Source: Crossaster papposus | Lineage: Eukaryota > Echinodermata > Asteroidea > Velatida > Solasteridae | Assembly: GCA_037893245.1 (NCBI GenBank) | Contig: JBAIAA010000096.1 | Span: 1,860,001-1,924,000, forward strand | Direction: 5' to 3' | DNA length: 64,000 nucleotides | Shown: in pieces, positions 33,892 through 44,610 of the stretch | Position numbering within the stretch: position 1 is the first letter of the stretch | How the letters are laid out: every line of letters starts with the position of its first letter | The notes under the pieces: model-generated | The model's database searches: none | What the model was told of the DNA's origin: nothing | What the model saw: only the letters and a program-made list of their open reading frames with translations | Position numbers and translations under genes: made by a program

Positions 33892-35488
33892 CATAGTACA
33901 TGTTTCCTCTCCCACGTAAAGACATGGAGATAGGCGTGCGCTTGATAGACGCATTGGCAATAATAATATACGGACTCATCAGTTGTATTTTGCAGGTTCA
34001 TAGGAGACAAAATTTAATGGAACACCGAACAGCTGGGCCATGTTTTAACTTGTTGGGCTCTCGACCAATAGAAATGTTTAAATTGTTTCAGGTATTTACG
34101 AGTAAAGTTTTTACGATGAAGACAAAATGGCCTACTGCCTAAACTTTTGGGCAACATCTTCCCCCCCCCCCAAAAAAAAAAAAAAAAAAATCATTTTTGT
34201 ACCCATCCTAGCCAACAATGTGATAAATCCACACCAATTTTGGCCAAATAACATTGCCAACAAAAACAGACTACTTTTATAGTATACTGCAGTAGTGGAA
34301 CCGGCATTGTTTGAAAACCTTAATGGTCTTATTCATCCCAGTACTTCAAACAACACCTATTATCCCACTAACAAATGTATCAGCCTTGCCAAAGAATGAG
34401 CTAGGGCTAGGGGCAGTTTGATTGGTGGAAATATACCACCGTTTTATGCTTGATGTATTTCTTGAATGTAATAGAGCGCTAATTAATTCTAATAAACCTC
34501 ACAGTGACAAGCGTTTGCAAGGACAGTTATGATTCTTTGTATTCTTTTCTGATCAATAAGTCAACGATAATCACCAGTCAATTAGTTTATACACAATAAT
34601 TTTTCAGAAATATAATAGTGGTCAACTGCACCACCTAGTAATCCTCAAGAGGCCCGGTAAACCTCACGTGGTCAACTGCTTCACCTTGATTATAATAAAT
34701 TTTGGCTAATTATATGATAACAATACGAACTGGGCTTACACTATGTACTCATATTACAAACAGTGTAATCCTCACACATTGTAAACCTCATGCAGCTTAT
34801 ACAAATATAAAGCAGAGTTGAATAAATACTTAACAATTAGGTAATTAAATATGCACGGGTAATCCTCAGAAAGTACCTTGTACCCGACCAGGTTCAGTTC
34901 ACTGGCTTGAAAGTTTCGCATTTTGTACATGTGATATGGAAAAGGTTTTTCCCCTAACCAGTTCGCGCCGGGGGACGGATATACACGCAAAGTTTTCGCC
35001 AGATTCAAAACGGATGATGCATAAACACGTCAGGAGCAAGGCCGGAAATGTATGTAGTGTAAGCGGCGAGCAAGACCGTAAATGCGTGGGTGTACTTCCC
35101 GGTACCATCGGCCTAAACCCGCCTCGGATCGAGTTTCCTTTAAAATAAAGGACTCGGTATTTAATATCGATCCTGTAAGTTATACCAAATTCTCGTTTGG
35201 CATATGGAATGATCTTGGACCCACATATCAAAGGTCAAGGTCATTATAGTTAAAACAATAGAAAAGGTTGGGACACTGTCACATGAAAAGGACTTGTCAT
35301 ATCAACTTCTTAGTACACGTGTTGATCTTGGGGTCCTCGTGAAACCTATTGATTTTGGACCCTTGATATTTAAAGGCCTGTGCCATACCAAGGGTATACA
35401 TATGTTGGTGGGGCATTTGTGGTGTCAAGACATTATAGTCTTGTTCCGCTAGAATATATATATATATATATATTTGTAACTCGTGCAG

Positions 35489-35791
35489 TTTGGATTTCTG
35501 TGACGAAGACCCCATCGGGACCTGTTCTGGAGGGCGATGAAGTCAGCCTCACCTGTATATTTAACAGGCACGAGACGGGGTGGATGGAGTGGCGGTACAG
35601 TCTCGATCAGGACAGCTCGACCGTACTCACTGCACCGGCGTTCACCGATGACAGCACCAACAACCTGACCCTCGAGGGGGTTACCAGGAACCAGACCGGT
35701 TGGTACCGATGTGCGGGGACCGGGTACTGGCCATCATCACACAAGTGGAACCCGACTCAGTTGTCTGATTGGACTGCTGTTGCTGCCTATT
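35489..35791 (+). CDS. Ig receptor exon: Ig domain (V-like), second copy
   Basis: Acceptor tcgtgcag/TT at 35,488 and donor TATT/gtgagt at 35,792; 303 nt, phase 1-1. It encodes VLEGDEVSLTC (first Cys), MEWRYSLDQD (core Trp), NLTLEGVTRNQT and GWYRCAGTGYW (second Cys). It closely resembles the first Ig exon (13,339) in motif order, length and ending, so the Ig pair was duplicated within the gene. Confidence 0.85.
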
Positions 35792-35888
35792 GTGAGTAGA
35801 ACACTACACCACTACACCACTACACCCGCACATTACGATGTTTGCATCCTTGTGGAGATAGGGTATTGTGTTTTTGCTCCTGTACTTA

Positions 35889-36283
35889 AAGGGATCGTAT
35901 ACGTTTGGTAATTACTCAAAAAATTAATGGCAATAAAAACTTTCTTGGTAAGAAGTACAGCAGCTTTGGATAGTATAAAGCATTTTTTGAAACTTTTCAC
36001 TTCGAAGTATCGCGGTTATGGAAAAAGATATCACTTTGTATCCCAAAAAAATTGAATCTGAGAAGCGTTACTGCATTGACGTTTCTCAGATTGTGTATTC
36101 TAATGCAGATTATTCTTCCTGCATGGACATAACCACTCCAGATTCTCGCTAATATCTCAAAATCGCTACCACCTTTTGAAATGAAATTTGTACAGGTTAG
36201 TTTTATGGTACATGTATATATCTATAACTATATAGGATTGAAACAAACAGTGGGTTCCAATTACCAAACGTATACGATCCCTT
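35889..36283. mobile_element. mariner-type MITE (395 bp)
   Basis: Long inverted ends AAGGGATCGTATACGTTTGG and inverse with TA on both sides; the TIR extends to about 28 bp. Non-coding. Confidence 0.8.
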
Positions 36284-36336
36284 TAAGCATACGACCACAG
36301 TCTTTGTACACAAAATGCCTTGTGGAGACAACCTTA

Positions 36337-38258
36337 TGGCCCTGTCACACCAGAACATTTTAGGCCAACGCGTGAGTAACGTGTTGTAATTTTGGCAACA
36401 CGCTGGCAAACGCTGACCAACGCTAGGCCAGCGTTAGCAACACGCTGAGCGAGTTACTCACGCACTTGGACATGCTGTCACACGCTGAGTAAAACAATTT
36501 TTTTTCAACATACATACAATTTCCAGCGTTTGCCAGCGTGTGACTGCACACGCTGGCGGAGCGTTGGAGGTTTGTTACTCACGCGTCGAACATGCTAGAC
36601 GATCGTTATCAACCCGCTACTCACACGCTGGCGCACGCTGGCGTACTCTGGCCACACGCTGGTTATGGCCCTGTCACCCCAGAACGTTTGAGGCCAATGC
36701 ATGAGTAGCGCGTTAAAAATAGTTGATACGCTGGCAATCGCTGAACATTCACAGAAAAAGTCAAGTGGAACCGTGATTTCAGCGTGTTCATACAGGTTGA
36801 TAACGGGTTCATAGCGTATGCCAGTGCGTGAGTATCGTGCGAGGAACGCGCTCAGCGTGTGAGGAACGTATCACTGATTTATAGTAAAAACACGACAGCG
36901 GGTCGCCAGCGTGTGAGTAGTGGGTTGGTAACGATCGTCTAGCGCGTTCGGCGCGTGAGTAACAACCATCCTGTGCGCCGCCAGCGTGTGCAGTCACACG
37001 CTGGCAAACGCTGAAAGTTTTAGGTATGTTGAAAAATGTATTTTTGCCTCAGCGTGTGACAGCGTGTTCCAGCGTGTGGGTAACGCGCTTAGCGTGTTGC
37101 GAACGCTGGCCTAGCGTTGGTCAACGTTTACCCGCGTGTTACCGAAATTCCAACACGTTTGCCTAAAACGTTATGGTGTGACAGGGCCATTAGTGTAGTA
37201 GCGCGTCGGCTTTTTATACAACTAATCATGTGGTCGTTGCAGTACGCTGGCGCGCGTTGGAACGCGCTACTCACGCGCTGGGCAGTCGTTCATCAGTCGT
37301 CGAGCGCGTTACTAACGCGTTACTCACGCGCTGGCGAACGCTATGAACCCATTAACAACGCGTTATGGACACGCTGAAATCACGGTTCCACTCAGGGGGG
37401 GGGGGGGGGGGGGGGGGGGGCGGAAGGGGTGTTGCGCAATAATTTGCAATCGCAGTTTGGGTACACTCCATTTAAAAAAAAGGTAATGACCATTAAACAT
37501 AAATAAATAATCCATGTATACTGTTAACATTTTCTCTTTAACAGCACTGAAAACATAATAGTTTATATTGAAAGAGTATTTTTAATTGTTGAGGTGCTTA
37601 GTTTTAAATAAAATGCGTACAAATATTACCGACAAGTTTCCGTTGGTTTATTGCAGCAGCTAACGTGTATGAATGGGTCCAGGTGGGAATTTCGTTACAA
37701 AACGTCTCCCCTAAAATGGCTACAAATATCGACATAATGTGAAAAAAATTATCGTTCATCCTCTGATTTTTTTCCACTAACGTAATAATTAGGAATAGAT
37801 CTTTCATTCCTGAAAGTTAAATAAAAATCCCTCGGTACATCCTCTGGATATTTGACCTTTTTTTTTGAATTTGTTTTTGAAAATAGTTTCTGCCAATTCT
37901 CAATCGCGAAAGTTTACGCCTGCCTGTACTGTACGAATTTGGCTTTGCGGACGTTATATGAATCACTGAATTCGGGGAGCGAGCGCGGAGCAAATTTGTA
38001 CGTGTTTCAATGGTGTGCTTCGAGGTAGCGATCTATACGTGTTTACTGTATGAGATGTTCGACTCGTGAGCGTGGCCGTGGAAGAATGAATGAGATACAT
38101 TTCAACGTTGGTGGCGCACTTTTTTGGGACCCCTTCCGCCCCCCCCCCCCTGGTTCCACTTGACTTTTTCTGTGGAAGTTCAGCGTTTGCCAGCGTATCA
38201 ACTATTTTTAACGCGCTACTCACGCGTTGGCCTAAAACGTTCTGGTGTGACAGGGCCA
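36337..38258. mobile_element. composite Harbinger-type MITE (inner copy inside outer copy), further interrupted
   Basis: Outer ends at 36,337 (left flank TTA) and 38,258. An inner copy occupies 36,666-37,189 with TTA on both sides. The join between inner and outer copy is the same as at 24,019 and 54,598 but inverted, so the composite has spread as a unit. A poly-G/poly-C element (37,393-38,151) later interrupted the outer part. Confidence 0.7.
37393..38151. mobile_element. MITE-like insertion with poly-G and poly-C ends
   Basis: Left end is a 26-base G-run followed by CGGAAGGGG; right end is CCCCTTCCG followed by a C-run, i.e. inverted repeats made largely of homopolymer. A 9-bp duplication GGTTCCACT (37,384-37,392 and 38,152-38,160) flanks it, and removal restores the interrupted MITE exactly. 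The 759-bp interior is non-coding. An 8-9 bp duplication would suit a MULE- or Merlin-like element, but the family is not recognised. Confidence 0.75.
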
Positions 38259-38364
38259 TAACCCACACACATAATTGCCTAGTTGAGACCTATTTAGTCC
38301 CTTTGTCTCTATTGTACCCATATCTCCACATGGTTTAAATATAGGGACCAAACCGCGGCGCGGA

Positions 38365-38624
38365 GGTGGCGCGGTGCACCGCGCCACCCCCGCACCGCGC
38401 CACCCCCGCACCGCGCCACCCCCGCACCGCGCCACCCCCGCACCGCGCCACCCCCGCACCGCGCCACCCCCGCACCGCGCCACCCCCGCACCGCGCCACC
38501 CCCGCACCGCGCCACCCCCGCACCGCGCCACCCCCGCACCGCGCCACCCACGCACCGCGCCACCCACGCACCGCGCCACCCCCGCACCGCGCCACCCCCG
38601 CACCGCGCCACCCCCGCACCGCTC
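38365..38624. repeat. 16-bp GC-rich minisatellite (about 15 copies) with palindromic edge
   Basis: Tandem CACCCCCGCACCGCGC units with rare variants (cacccacg). The left edge (38,365-38,388) is a perfect 24-bp palindrome centred on GGTGCACC. Sixteen is not a multiple of three, so all frames stay open on both strands; the predicted repetitive peptides are not evidence for a gene. Confidence 0.9.
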
Positions 38625-38958
38625 TTGCAGCATTCGTTCGTCAACGTATGTTAATATTTCTTGTTCCTGTTTGTCAATGCTTGGTACAGGAGTTATAACA
38701 ATGAATGCAACTAGACGCTTGAAATAGCTTGATTATATATTTACTCATAAAATGTTGTGTGTTGAAATTTAATTGTCAAGTTATATTATTTCATTAATCT
38801 GACAAAGAGACAAATATATGTGTTGTCTGTTGCCTTATTATTTTGCAGCCAATTGCTTTCAGATGAACCCTATAGTTCTGCACAATTTCCGACTGAGGAC
38901 TTTTACCCAATTGTGGACCTCATTTTCTCCTATTTTACATGTCTCATTTATGTCAAAG

Positions 38959-39282
38959 TTGCGCCTGAAATCATTAATAAGAATACAACGTGGATTGGTG
39001 GTCGTGTCAACCATGCAGCGAGCTTGGAATGCATCATCCGAGGTAATCCAACCCCCAACGTCACTTGGTACGGTCCAAAGGACTCCGTCGTTACTGGCAA
39101 CACGACACGAGGCCGGATCTCGCTGGAAGATACTATATCCGGAGACGGGGTAATTGGATATCATGTCGTTAGTCGCATGGTCTTCGCTTCAGTGAACGTC
39201 ACTGATTATGGGATGTACAGGTGTAGAGCTGACAACGGCATCGGTGCACACGACGATCATAAAATAATCTTGAGAGAAACAG
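38959..39282 (+). CDS. Ig receptor exon: Ig domain (I-set-like), second copy
   Basis: Acceptor tgtcaaag/TT at 38,958 and donor ACAG/gtacac at 39,283; 324 nt, phase 1-1. It encodes NKNTTWIGGRVNHAASLEC (first Cys), NVTWYGP (core Trp), FASVNVTDYGMYRC (second Cys) and ADNGIGAHDDH. It is paralogous to the Ig exon at 21,056. Sequons NTT and NVT are present. It directly precedes the transmembrane exon. Confidence 0.85.
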
Positions 39283-40037
39283 GTACACATTCAGTTTTGC
39301 TCATTACCGAATCGTATTCAGCTAGCCTTATGCTCGTTTCACAGAAAAATTTTGAGAGAAATATTTGAGCATCACAGGCTGATAAGATCCGAACTGGCCA
39401 TTACATGGAGGAGCATGAGTTTGTTTGATGTGACACTTTCACATTTCAATTCGTAAAAATGAACCTTAAAGGTACAATCGACCTGAGACTTACGACCTGA
39501 ACTCCAACTCTAGACCGACATTCGTCTTTAACGAAAACAATAATGATTTCCAGACGATATATACAAACTAATGCACGTATGAATAAGAAAAGACTACCCT
39601 TGGTCCTAGGACGAGTCGCAAGTTAGGATGAGTTATTCTTCCCAAGACGCGTGAAATCGGCCCCTGAAATTATGCCCTTAGTTTGGATGACACTTTAAAA
39701 TTCCGGCTAGTTTACTTTTTAACGATATTGCCATTGCCATTTTTCTACTGAATAACACTTGTTACTCCGTTCTTGTTTTACTACTTGTTTAGACTTAAAC
39801 TGTTCTCGACACGCCCTCATAAGTTTTGTCCTCAAGTTTGTTGCCATCGCAAAAACTTCTTTATGGTCCCAAGTTCTCAGGTTGGTTTCCATTGCGACTG
39901 ATTGGACGGGCACAAATGCAGGTGTAGTTTAATACATTAATTTTGGACCCCAAATTATTTTATGAACTGGCCCTGTCATCAGTTTTTATGTAGTAACTGG
40001 TCATTTCCGTTTTGTTTACCAAACTGGTTCCGTGTAG
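39283..40037. other. intron before the transmembrane exon
   Basis: No repeat or exon is recognised here. Confidence 0.4.
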
Positions 40038-40184
40038 ATGACGTTAAACCGACTCCTCGTCCTACCAGTTCAACAGGGGTGATCGTTGCGGTGTGCTTGT
40101 CTGTTGGTATTGTCATCCTAATAGCGACTATTGCCATATGCTACTACTACAGGTGTTTCCCATGTGCTAAGACCGATTCTCATG
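40038..40184 (+). CDS. Ig receptor exon: transmembrane segment
   Basis: Acceptor ttccgtgtag/AT at 40,037 and donor CATG/gtaagc at 40,185; 147 nt, phase 1-1. A Pro/Ser/Thr-rich stalk (DDVKPTPRPTSSTG) is followed by an uncharged stretch VIVAVCLSVGIVILIATIAI and CYYYRCFPCAK, a single-pass membrane anchor with a Cys/Arg juxtamembrane end. Together with the signal peptide this gives a type I topology. Confidence 0.8.
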
Positions 40185-40207
40185 GTAAGCGGAATGAAAA
40201 ATGAAGT

Positions 40208-40500
40208 ACCATGGCCTTGTGGTCTGGAGCATTGAACTCATGGTCTGCAGGTACATGTAGTTCTGCAGATTGTGGGTTCGAGCCCAGCCTGGGGCTGTGG
40301 TGCGTGTGCCCTTGGGCAAGGCACTTTGTCGCTCATTGCTTCTCCTCGCCCAGGAGTGAATAGGTACTAGGGCAGAGATGATTATTGTTTTTGATTAGCT
40401 GCTAAATGGCCGCATCGAGATACTTCCAGCATGCAGAGAGCTGAGATTGTATTGTATGTTTGAATGTTTCATGGCCCAATGATAAGGAGTAATAATAATG
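40208..40500 (+). mobile_element. tRNA-derived SINE
   Basis: An A-box-like tggccttgtgg, a B box GGTTCGAGCCC (40,275-40,285), the shared body cccttgggcaaggcacttt and cgcccaggagtgaataggta, and an AATAATAAT tail. It lies in the intron after the transmembrane exon. Not a functional tRNA. Confidence 0.75.
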
Positions 40501-40724
40501 TTGGCAAAATCAATAAATTGGCAAAATCTCCAATTGACTTTCGCAACTTAAAAACCTAATTTATAATATTCTTTCTTCATTTGTTAAAGTTTCATTGTTT
40601 GGTCGATGTCTGGCGCAAGGAGTTTCAATAACCAATGTGATTAATGTACAGAATACTGGTAGCTTGTTCATTTATTTATAGTGCACATACTTCTTAATTT
40701 CAAGGGCAATTATCAAATACTATT

Positions 40725-41105
40725 GTTTTCATTAGATTGAAAAAGTTGCTATCTTTGTCTTATTCTCTGGAAGAAAAAAAACCCGGTTGTTTACATCGGA
40801 CACGACAGTCAGAGTTATGGACCCTAGTTATCGTGTTGTTTTTTTACATTTGGACATGATCTGGCCATACTAAAGGGCGAGCCAGTGTTATATGCATAAG
40901 TCCAAATGTCTTGAATGCAGTTCAAAACCGTCGCCACCACCACAAAAAAACTTGGCAAAATACCGCAAAATCGCCTTAATAGCTTTCCATTTATGTGTCT
41001 AAAATCGACTTCCGGGGCTTCAGGGGGTACTCACGATCAATTCTTGACCTGCAAATCCAGGACATTCGACCCCAGTATTTGAGCAAGTACTGCACTCTTG
41101 CTGTT
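40725..41105 (+). repeat. partial copy of the long-TIR element of 9,353-10,840
   Basis: Shares gttgctatctttgtc, ggaccctagttatcg, accgtcgccaccaccaca and gcttcagggggtactc with the left arm at about 9,355-9,860 in the same order and orientation. Confidence 0.6.
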
Positions 41106-41431
41106 GGCAATGATGAATTTAGGCTTTTTAACTAGATGACCTGTGATGTCATAGGTCAAAGTGTATCGATCGTGTCGTAAACGTAAACAAGCGCGCGGCC
41201 GGGTTGCAGGGTTTCAGGACATTGTACTAGCTATACTTGGAATGTCCTCGGAATTTCACGGGCCTTTTCAGCTTTACAAGACTGGGTTTTGAACAGATCG
41301 CATGTACAATCGAATCGAGGGCGCCCTTAATAAGCCGGTTTTACAAGTATTGATCATTAAACTGCATAGACAGACGGTGCGCCCTGGGAGCAAATGAAAA
41401 ACCTAGTCTTGGAGCAAGACTAAGTGTCTAA

Positions 41432-42112
41432 AGGCCCGGTCACACCGCCAGAACTTTGCTGGAGCGTTCCTGGAGCGGTGAAAAAAATTCATCACCGCTC
41501 GTAACCGTTCACCATCGTTTAACAGAAGTTGGCCCCCGTTAAGGCAACGCCGTATACGCTCGGCCACCGCTGATGGTCCCTCGTACCGCTCCGAAAGTTT
41601 TGAGCTGCACAAAATATTGCGAGCGGTGAGGAGCGGGCAATTTTCCGCTCCGGCAAAGTTCACCACCGCTCCAACAACGCCCAGTCAAAGTTTGGCACCG
41701 CTAGACGCAAGTTCGTGGACGCTTTGGTCCGCTAGGCCAACGCAGAAATCTTGAACGCTGGACCACCGCTGCTTCGCCAGCTTTGCCCGGGCGGTGATTA
41801 AACGTTGCACAAACTTTGGTGGAGCGGTTGTAAGCGTTTTACGAGCGGACACGGGATTGCTGGAACGGTGTCGGGCGTTGAAGCAGCGATCCATTGCGGT
41901 GATGAACTTTGGTTTGGCGTTGGTATGGAGGTGTCACCGCTTAAACCAACGCTAAAGCAACGCCGGCTTCAGCGGTGCACCGCTAAGGCAACGCCCGTGT
42001 TTTCGATTTGTTTCCCATTTTGTGCGCGGTGACGAGCGTTGTCGAAATTCGGCCCCCTCTCCCTACCGTTCAAGGAACGCTCCAACAAAGTTCGGGCGGT
42101 GTGACCGGGCCT
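41432..42112. mobile_element. Harbinger-type MITE (681 bp), AGGCCCGGTCACACC ends
   Basis: Perfect outer inverted repeats AGGCCCGGTCACACCGCC and a TAA duplication on both sides (41,429-41,431 and 42,113-42,115). The interior is dense in gagcggt / aacgct repeats and non-coding. It is related in end sequence to the GGCCCTGTCACACC family. Confidence 0.8.
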
Positions 42113-42261
42113 TAAGTGAGGCTCAACACTTCATTTTTCGTTGAATCAACAATGTAAGAAAGCTAAAAAGGGAACCAATTTCCAACAGGCAGTAAAAGTA
42201 ATTAACCCCCTTCTAAACCAAAAGTTTTCTAATCATTAATTTTTCTCTCGGTTTGTTTTAG

Positions 42262-42295
42262 GTGAGATTAAAATGACTGCACTAAAACAAGATCC
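42262..42295 (+). CDS. Ig receptor candidate cytoplasmic exon (34 nt)
   Basis: Acceptor ttgttttag/GT and donor GATCC/gtaagt. It enters in phase 1, matching the transmembrane exon, and leaves in phase 2. It encodes (G)EIKMTALKQDP. Splice signals are good, but the exon is short and lacks a recognisable motif. Confidence 0.5.
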
Positions 42296-43891
42296 GTAAG
42301 TAACAAAAATCCATTAAGATTAAAAGATAAATAATTATTTTACCTAAAACTCAATACAGGATACTGTATGGTTTAACATATTTTTGCAATGTGACCAAAA
42401 CGTAGTGTTCGAGCTAATTTGAAATGTATTATGCATTAGTGGAAGTCTCCCATGGGGATCAGTGAGAGAAAACAACGTGAAGAAAGTATAGTTTTAGAGT
42501 TGGGAGGAAAACTATAGAAGAGCATTTTGAGAAAAACACACGGAGTCAAGCAGGGACAAAAAACCCAACCATTATTGGTCAAGGGGATTTGAACCAAAGT
42601 CACAGTAGTAGAAGGCGAGGAAAGTACCCCCTTGCAAACCTGACTCGCAGTCGCAACAATCTAGTTCCCATTGTGTTAAGCAGTACTGCAGTACGCTACC
42701 ACCACTCTGCTCTATGCACACTACATGCTATTGTTACCGGTCACCCTAGATAACCGAACATAATTCCTGAGATTCCGAGAACACAATTAATGACCAACAC
42801 AAAAGTGGGGTTCCCCTTTGCCTTATAATCATTGCTTCGTGTGTCTGGTACCTTTCTGTGCATCGCATCAGTGTTTGTTGGAATCGCATCATGAATGAAA
42901 CGTGCTTTGTTTTGGAGCTATTTTGGTGTTAGGCTCTGGATACTTAAGCATTTCGTTTTTGTTTCTCTTGCTGAATCACGACAGTTATTGAGATACAGTC
43001 CTTTGTACTGTGCGTTTCCAACCGATGTGCAAGCATTAGGTAAGAATGACCGGTTGGACACAATATGTATTACCTAAGAATCCTCATTTAGACCTCTGCC
43101 CATCAGTTCCGTCTAGTTTTGCCAGAACCCCTCACATGTGTGGCACACTTTCCTTAAAATATTAGGCCCCATAAGTAAGTTAGTCCAGTTTTAAAATAAA
43201 TACATGTATTATAAATCTGGTATTGACAGAATTCCCGATTGTATTTTTATTATACAAATCTGACATTTCGATTGATTTTAATTTAACTTCTTTTGTTTAA
43301 CTTTCAAAATGTAGGTTTGTCCTAAAACTACCATAACAAGCACCGTCACTGTTATTAGGGTTTAGATGGGTGCAGCAAATAAATAAAGGAAACAAAAGCA
43401 CTGGCAGATTTTGAGTCAGCATTATTGACTAGAATCCACGTTCCAGAGAACGTTGGCTAAATACTTATTTTTCAACTCCAAATTTTGATTCTGGGTCCCT
43501 CAGGTACGTGTTCTCTTTATTATTCTACAGATAACCCCTTGCCCCATTTTCCCTCTAAAATTATTTTTCGTAGGGGGGATGGGGGGCTGGGATGGGGAGC
43601 TGGGATGGGGGGATGGGATGGGGGGCTGACTGTGGACGTCCACATTCAGTACCCTCACCCTGTATCCTGTGGACATCTTTTGTTCACAGGTACACAGAGA
43701 GTATGGAAGGTTCGTACACACCATTAGCATAGTTCGTAAAAAATAACCCAGCTAATCTATTAGTATTACGATGGCACTAACATATCGATAAGCAGTAAAT
43801 CAAATTCATTGCAGCTTAACATCATCGTGGATGTGCACAATCATGCATGAAACTAATCAAGATCATTCAAATATTTTTCTTCTTAATTCAG
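42296..43891 (+). other. introns with alternative candidate cytoplasmic exons
   Basis: Two small exons could follow the phase-2 end at 42,295. 42,999-43,039 (41 nt, phase 2 to 1) encodes PPLYCAFPTDVQAL with donor gtaaga. 43,690-43,709 (20 nt, phase 2 to 1) encodes PYTESME with the weaker donor gttcgt. Both would join in frame to 43,892, so they may be alternatives or chance matches. A G-rich run of ggatgggg units lies at 43,573-43,626. Confidence 0.3.
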
Positions 43892-44070
43892 AAATGAATG
43901 TCAGTGATGGAAAAGTGTTAGCGCGCATCATGAATACGTGTCGTCGTCACGAAGCCCTGCAGTTGAAAACAGTTACCTATTGGACTGTGCATGTGGCACG
44001 TGATGAAGGCAAGGCTTCGCTCCAAGTCGCTTATAAAACTATACACTATAAATGTTGTGGTTATACCTGA
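43892..44070 (+). CDS. Ig receptor candidate last coding exon
   Basis: Acceptor ttcttcttaattcag/AA, entering in phase 1. It runs MNVSDGKVLARIMNTCRRHE through YWTVHVARDEGKASLQVAYK to TGA at 44,068-44,070. No known domain. It is the first open frame with a good acceptor after the candidate tail exons, but coding is unproven. Confidence 0.3.
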
Positions 44071-44610
44071 GATTTTACAATTGGTTTTCTCTCTAATTTG
44101 TCAACATTCCCCTTGAATTTCTAACGATTTCCTTCAATTCAACCAGTTTAAATGAAATTGTTTACAAAAATATTTATTTTGTTTCAAACTTTAAAACTGT
44201 ATCTCAGTTTTTCTTTGAAAACAAAAATAATCGCACCATGCTCTAATGCCGTTTCTACTAATAGAATATAAACTTTAAATGTCTATGTGATGTACTTTTT
44301 ATTAGTTTAAATGAAAGATTATAAATAATTGAGTGATTTCCAGTATACAACAGTTTTTGTTTTGAGTAATACATATGAGACAAAATATATACAAAGTATT
44401 TTTGGGGATCGGCCCCGCCCCTAGAATAGTAGCTTATTAGCATGTACAATTTGCATTATGTGGCGTACGTTTGGGAACACGTCGACCAGCGCCGAACGGG
44501 CCGTGCGTGCATGCATGCAGCATCATGTGCCACGCGTACAATCATTCAGTCGATGTCCGACTCAAGTTATTGTCAATATAATTGTTTTGAATTATCTTAT
44601 TCAAAAGAAG
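44071..44610. other. AT-rich spacer, no feature seen
   Basis: I see no exon, TIR or repeat that I can support here. Confidence 0.4.

Larger units (their letters stand above)
31587..35488. other. intron after Cys module
   Basis: Holds two mariner-type MITEs, the TGACGTCA foldback element (32,732-33,891), homopolymer C/A at 34,161-34,190, a short diverged duplication at 34,615-34,690 (gtggtcaactgc), and a TA microsatellite at 35,455-35,473 just before the next acceptor. No coding exon was found. Confidence 0.55.
8988..44070 (+). other. locus of a multi-exon Ig/FN3 type I membrane receptor
   Basis: Gene model joined from splice sites: 8988-9078 signal peptide; 13339-13644 Ig; 21056-21367 Ig; 23384-23677 FN3; 30180-30191 microexon; 31335-31586 Cys module; 35489-35791 Ig; 38959-39282 Ig; 40038-40184 transmembrane; 42262-42295 and later cytoplasmic candidates. 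Every exon from the second to the transmembrane one is phase 1 to phase 1 and has a length divisible by three, so any exon can be skipped in frame. No frame-breaking change was found. The family is a cell-adhesion or recognition receptor of the Ig superfamily; no specific orthologue is recognised. Introns are large and full of transposons. Confidence 0.75.

Noticed and set aside
34772..35231. Minus-strand frames in the receptor intron
   Set aside because: No domain, no consistent splice sites, and overlapping frames on both strands.
38232..38727. Six overlapping frames rich in Gly/Arg/Ala/Pro
   Set aside because: Product of the 16-bp minisatellite, whose unit lacks stops in any frame.
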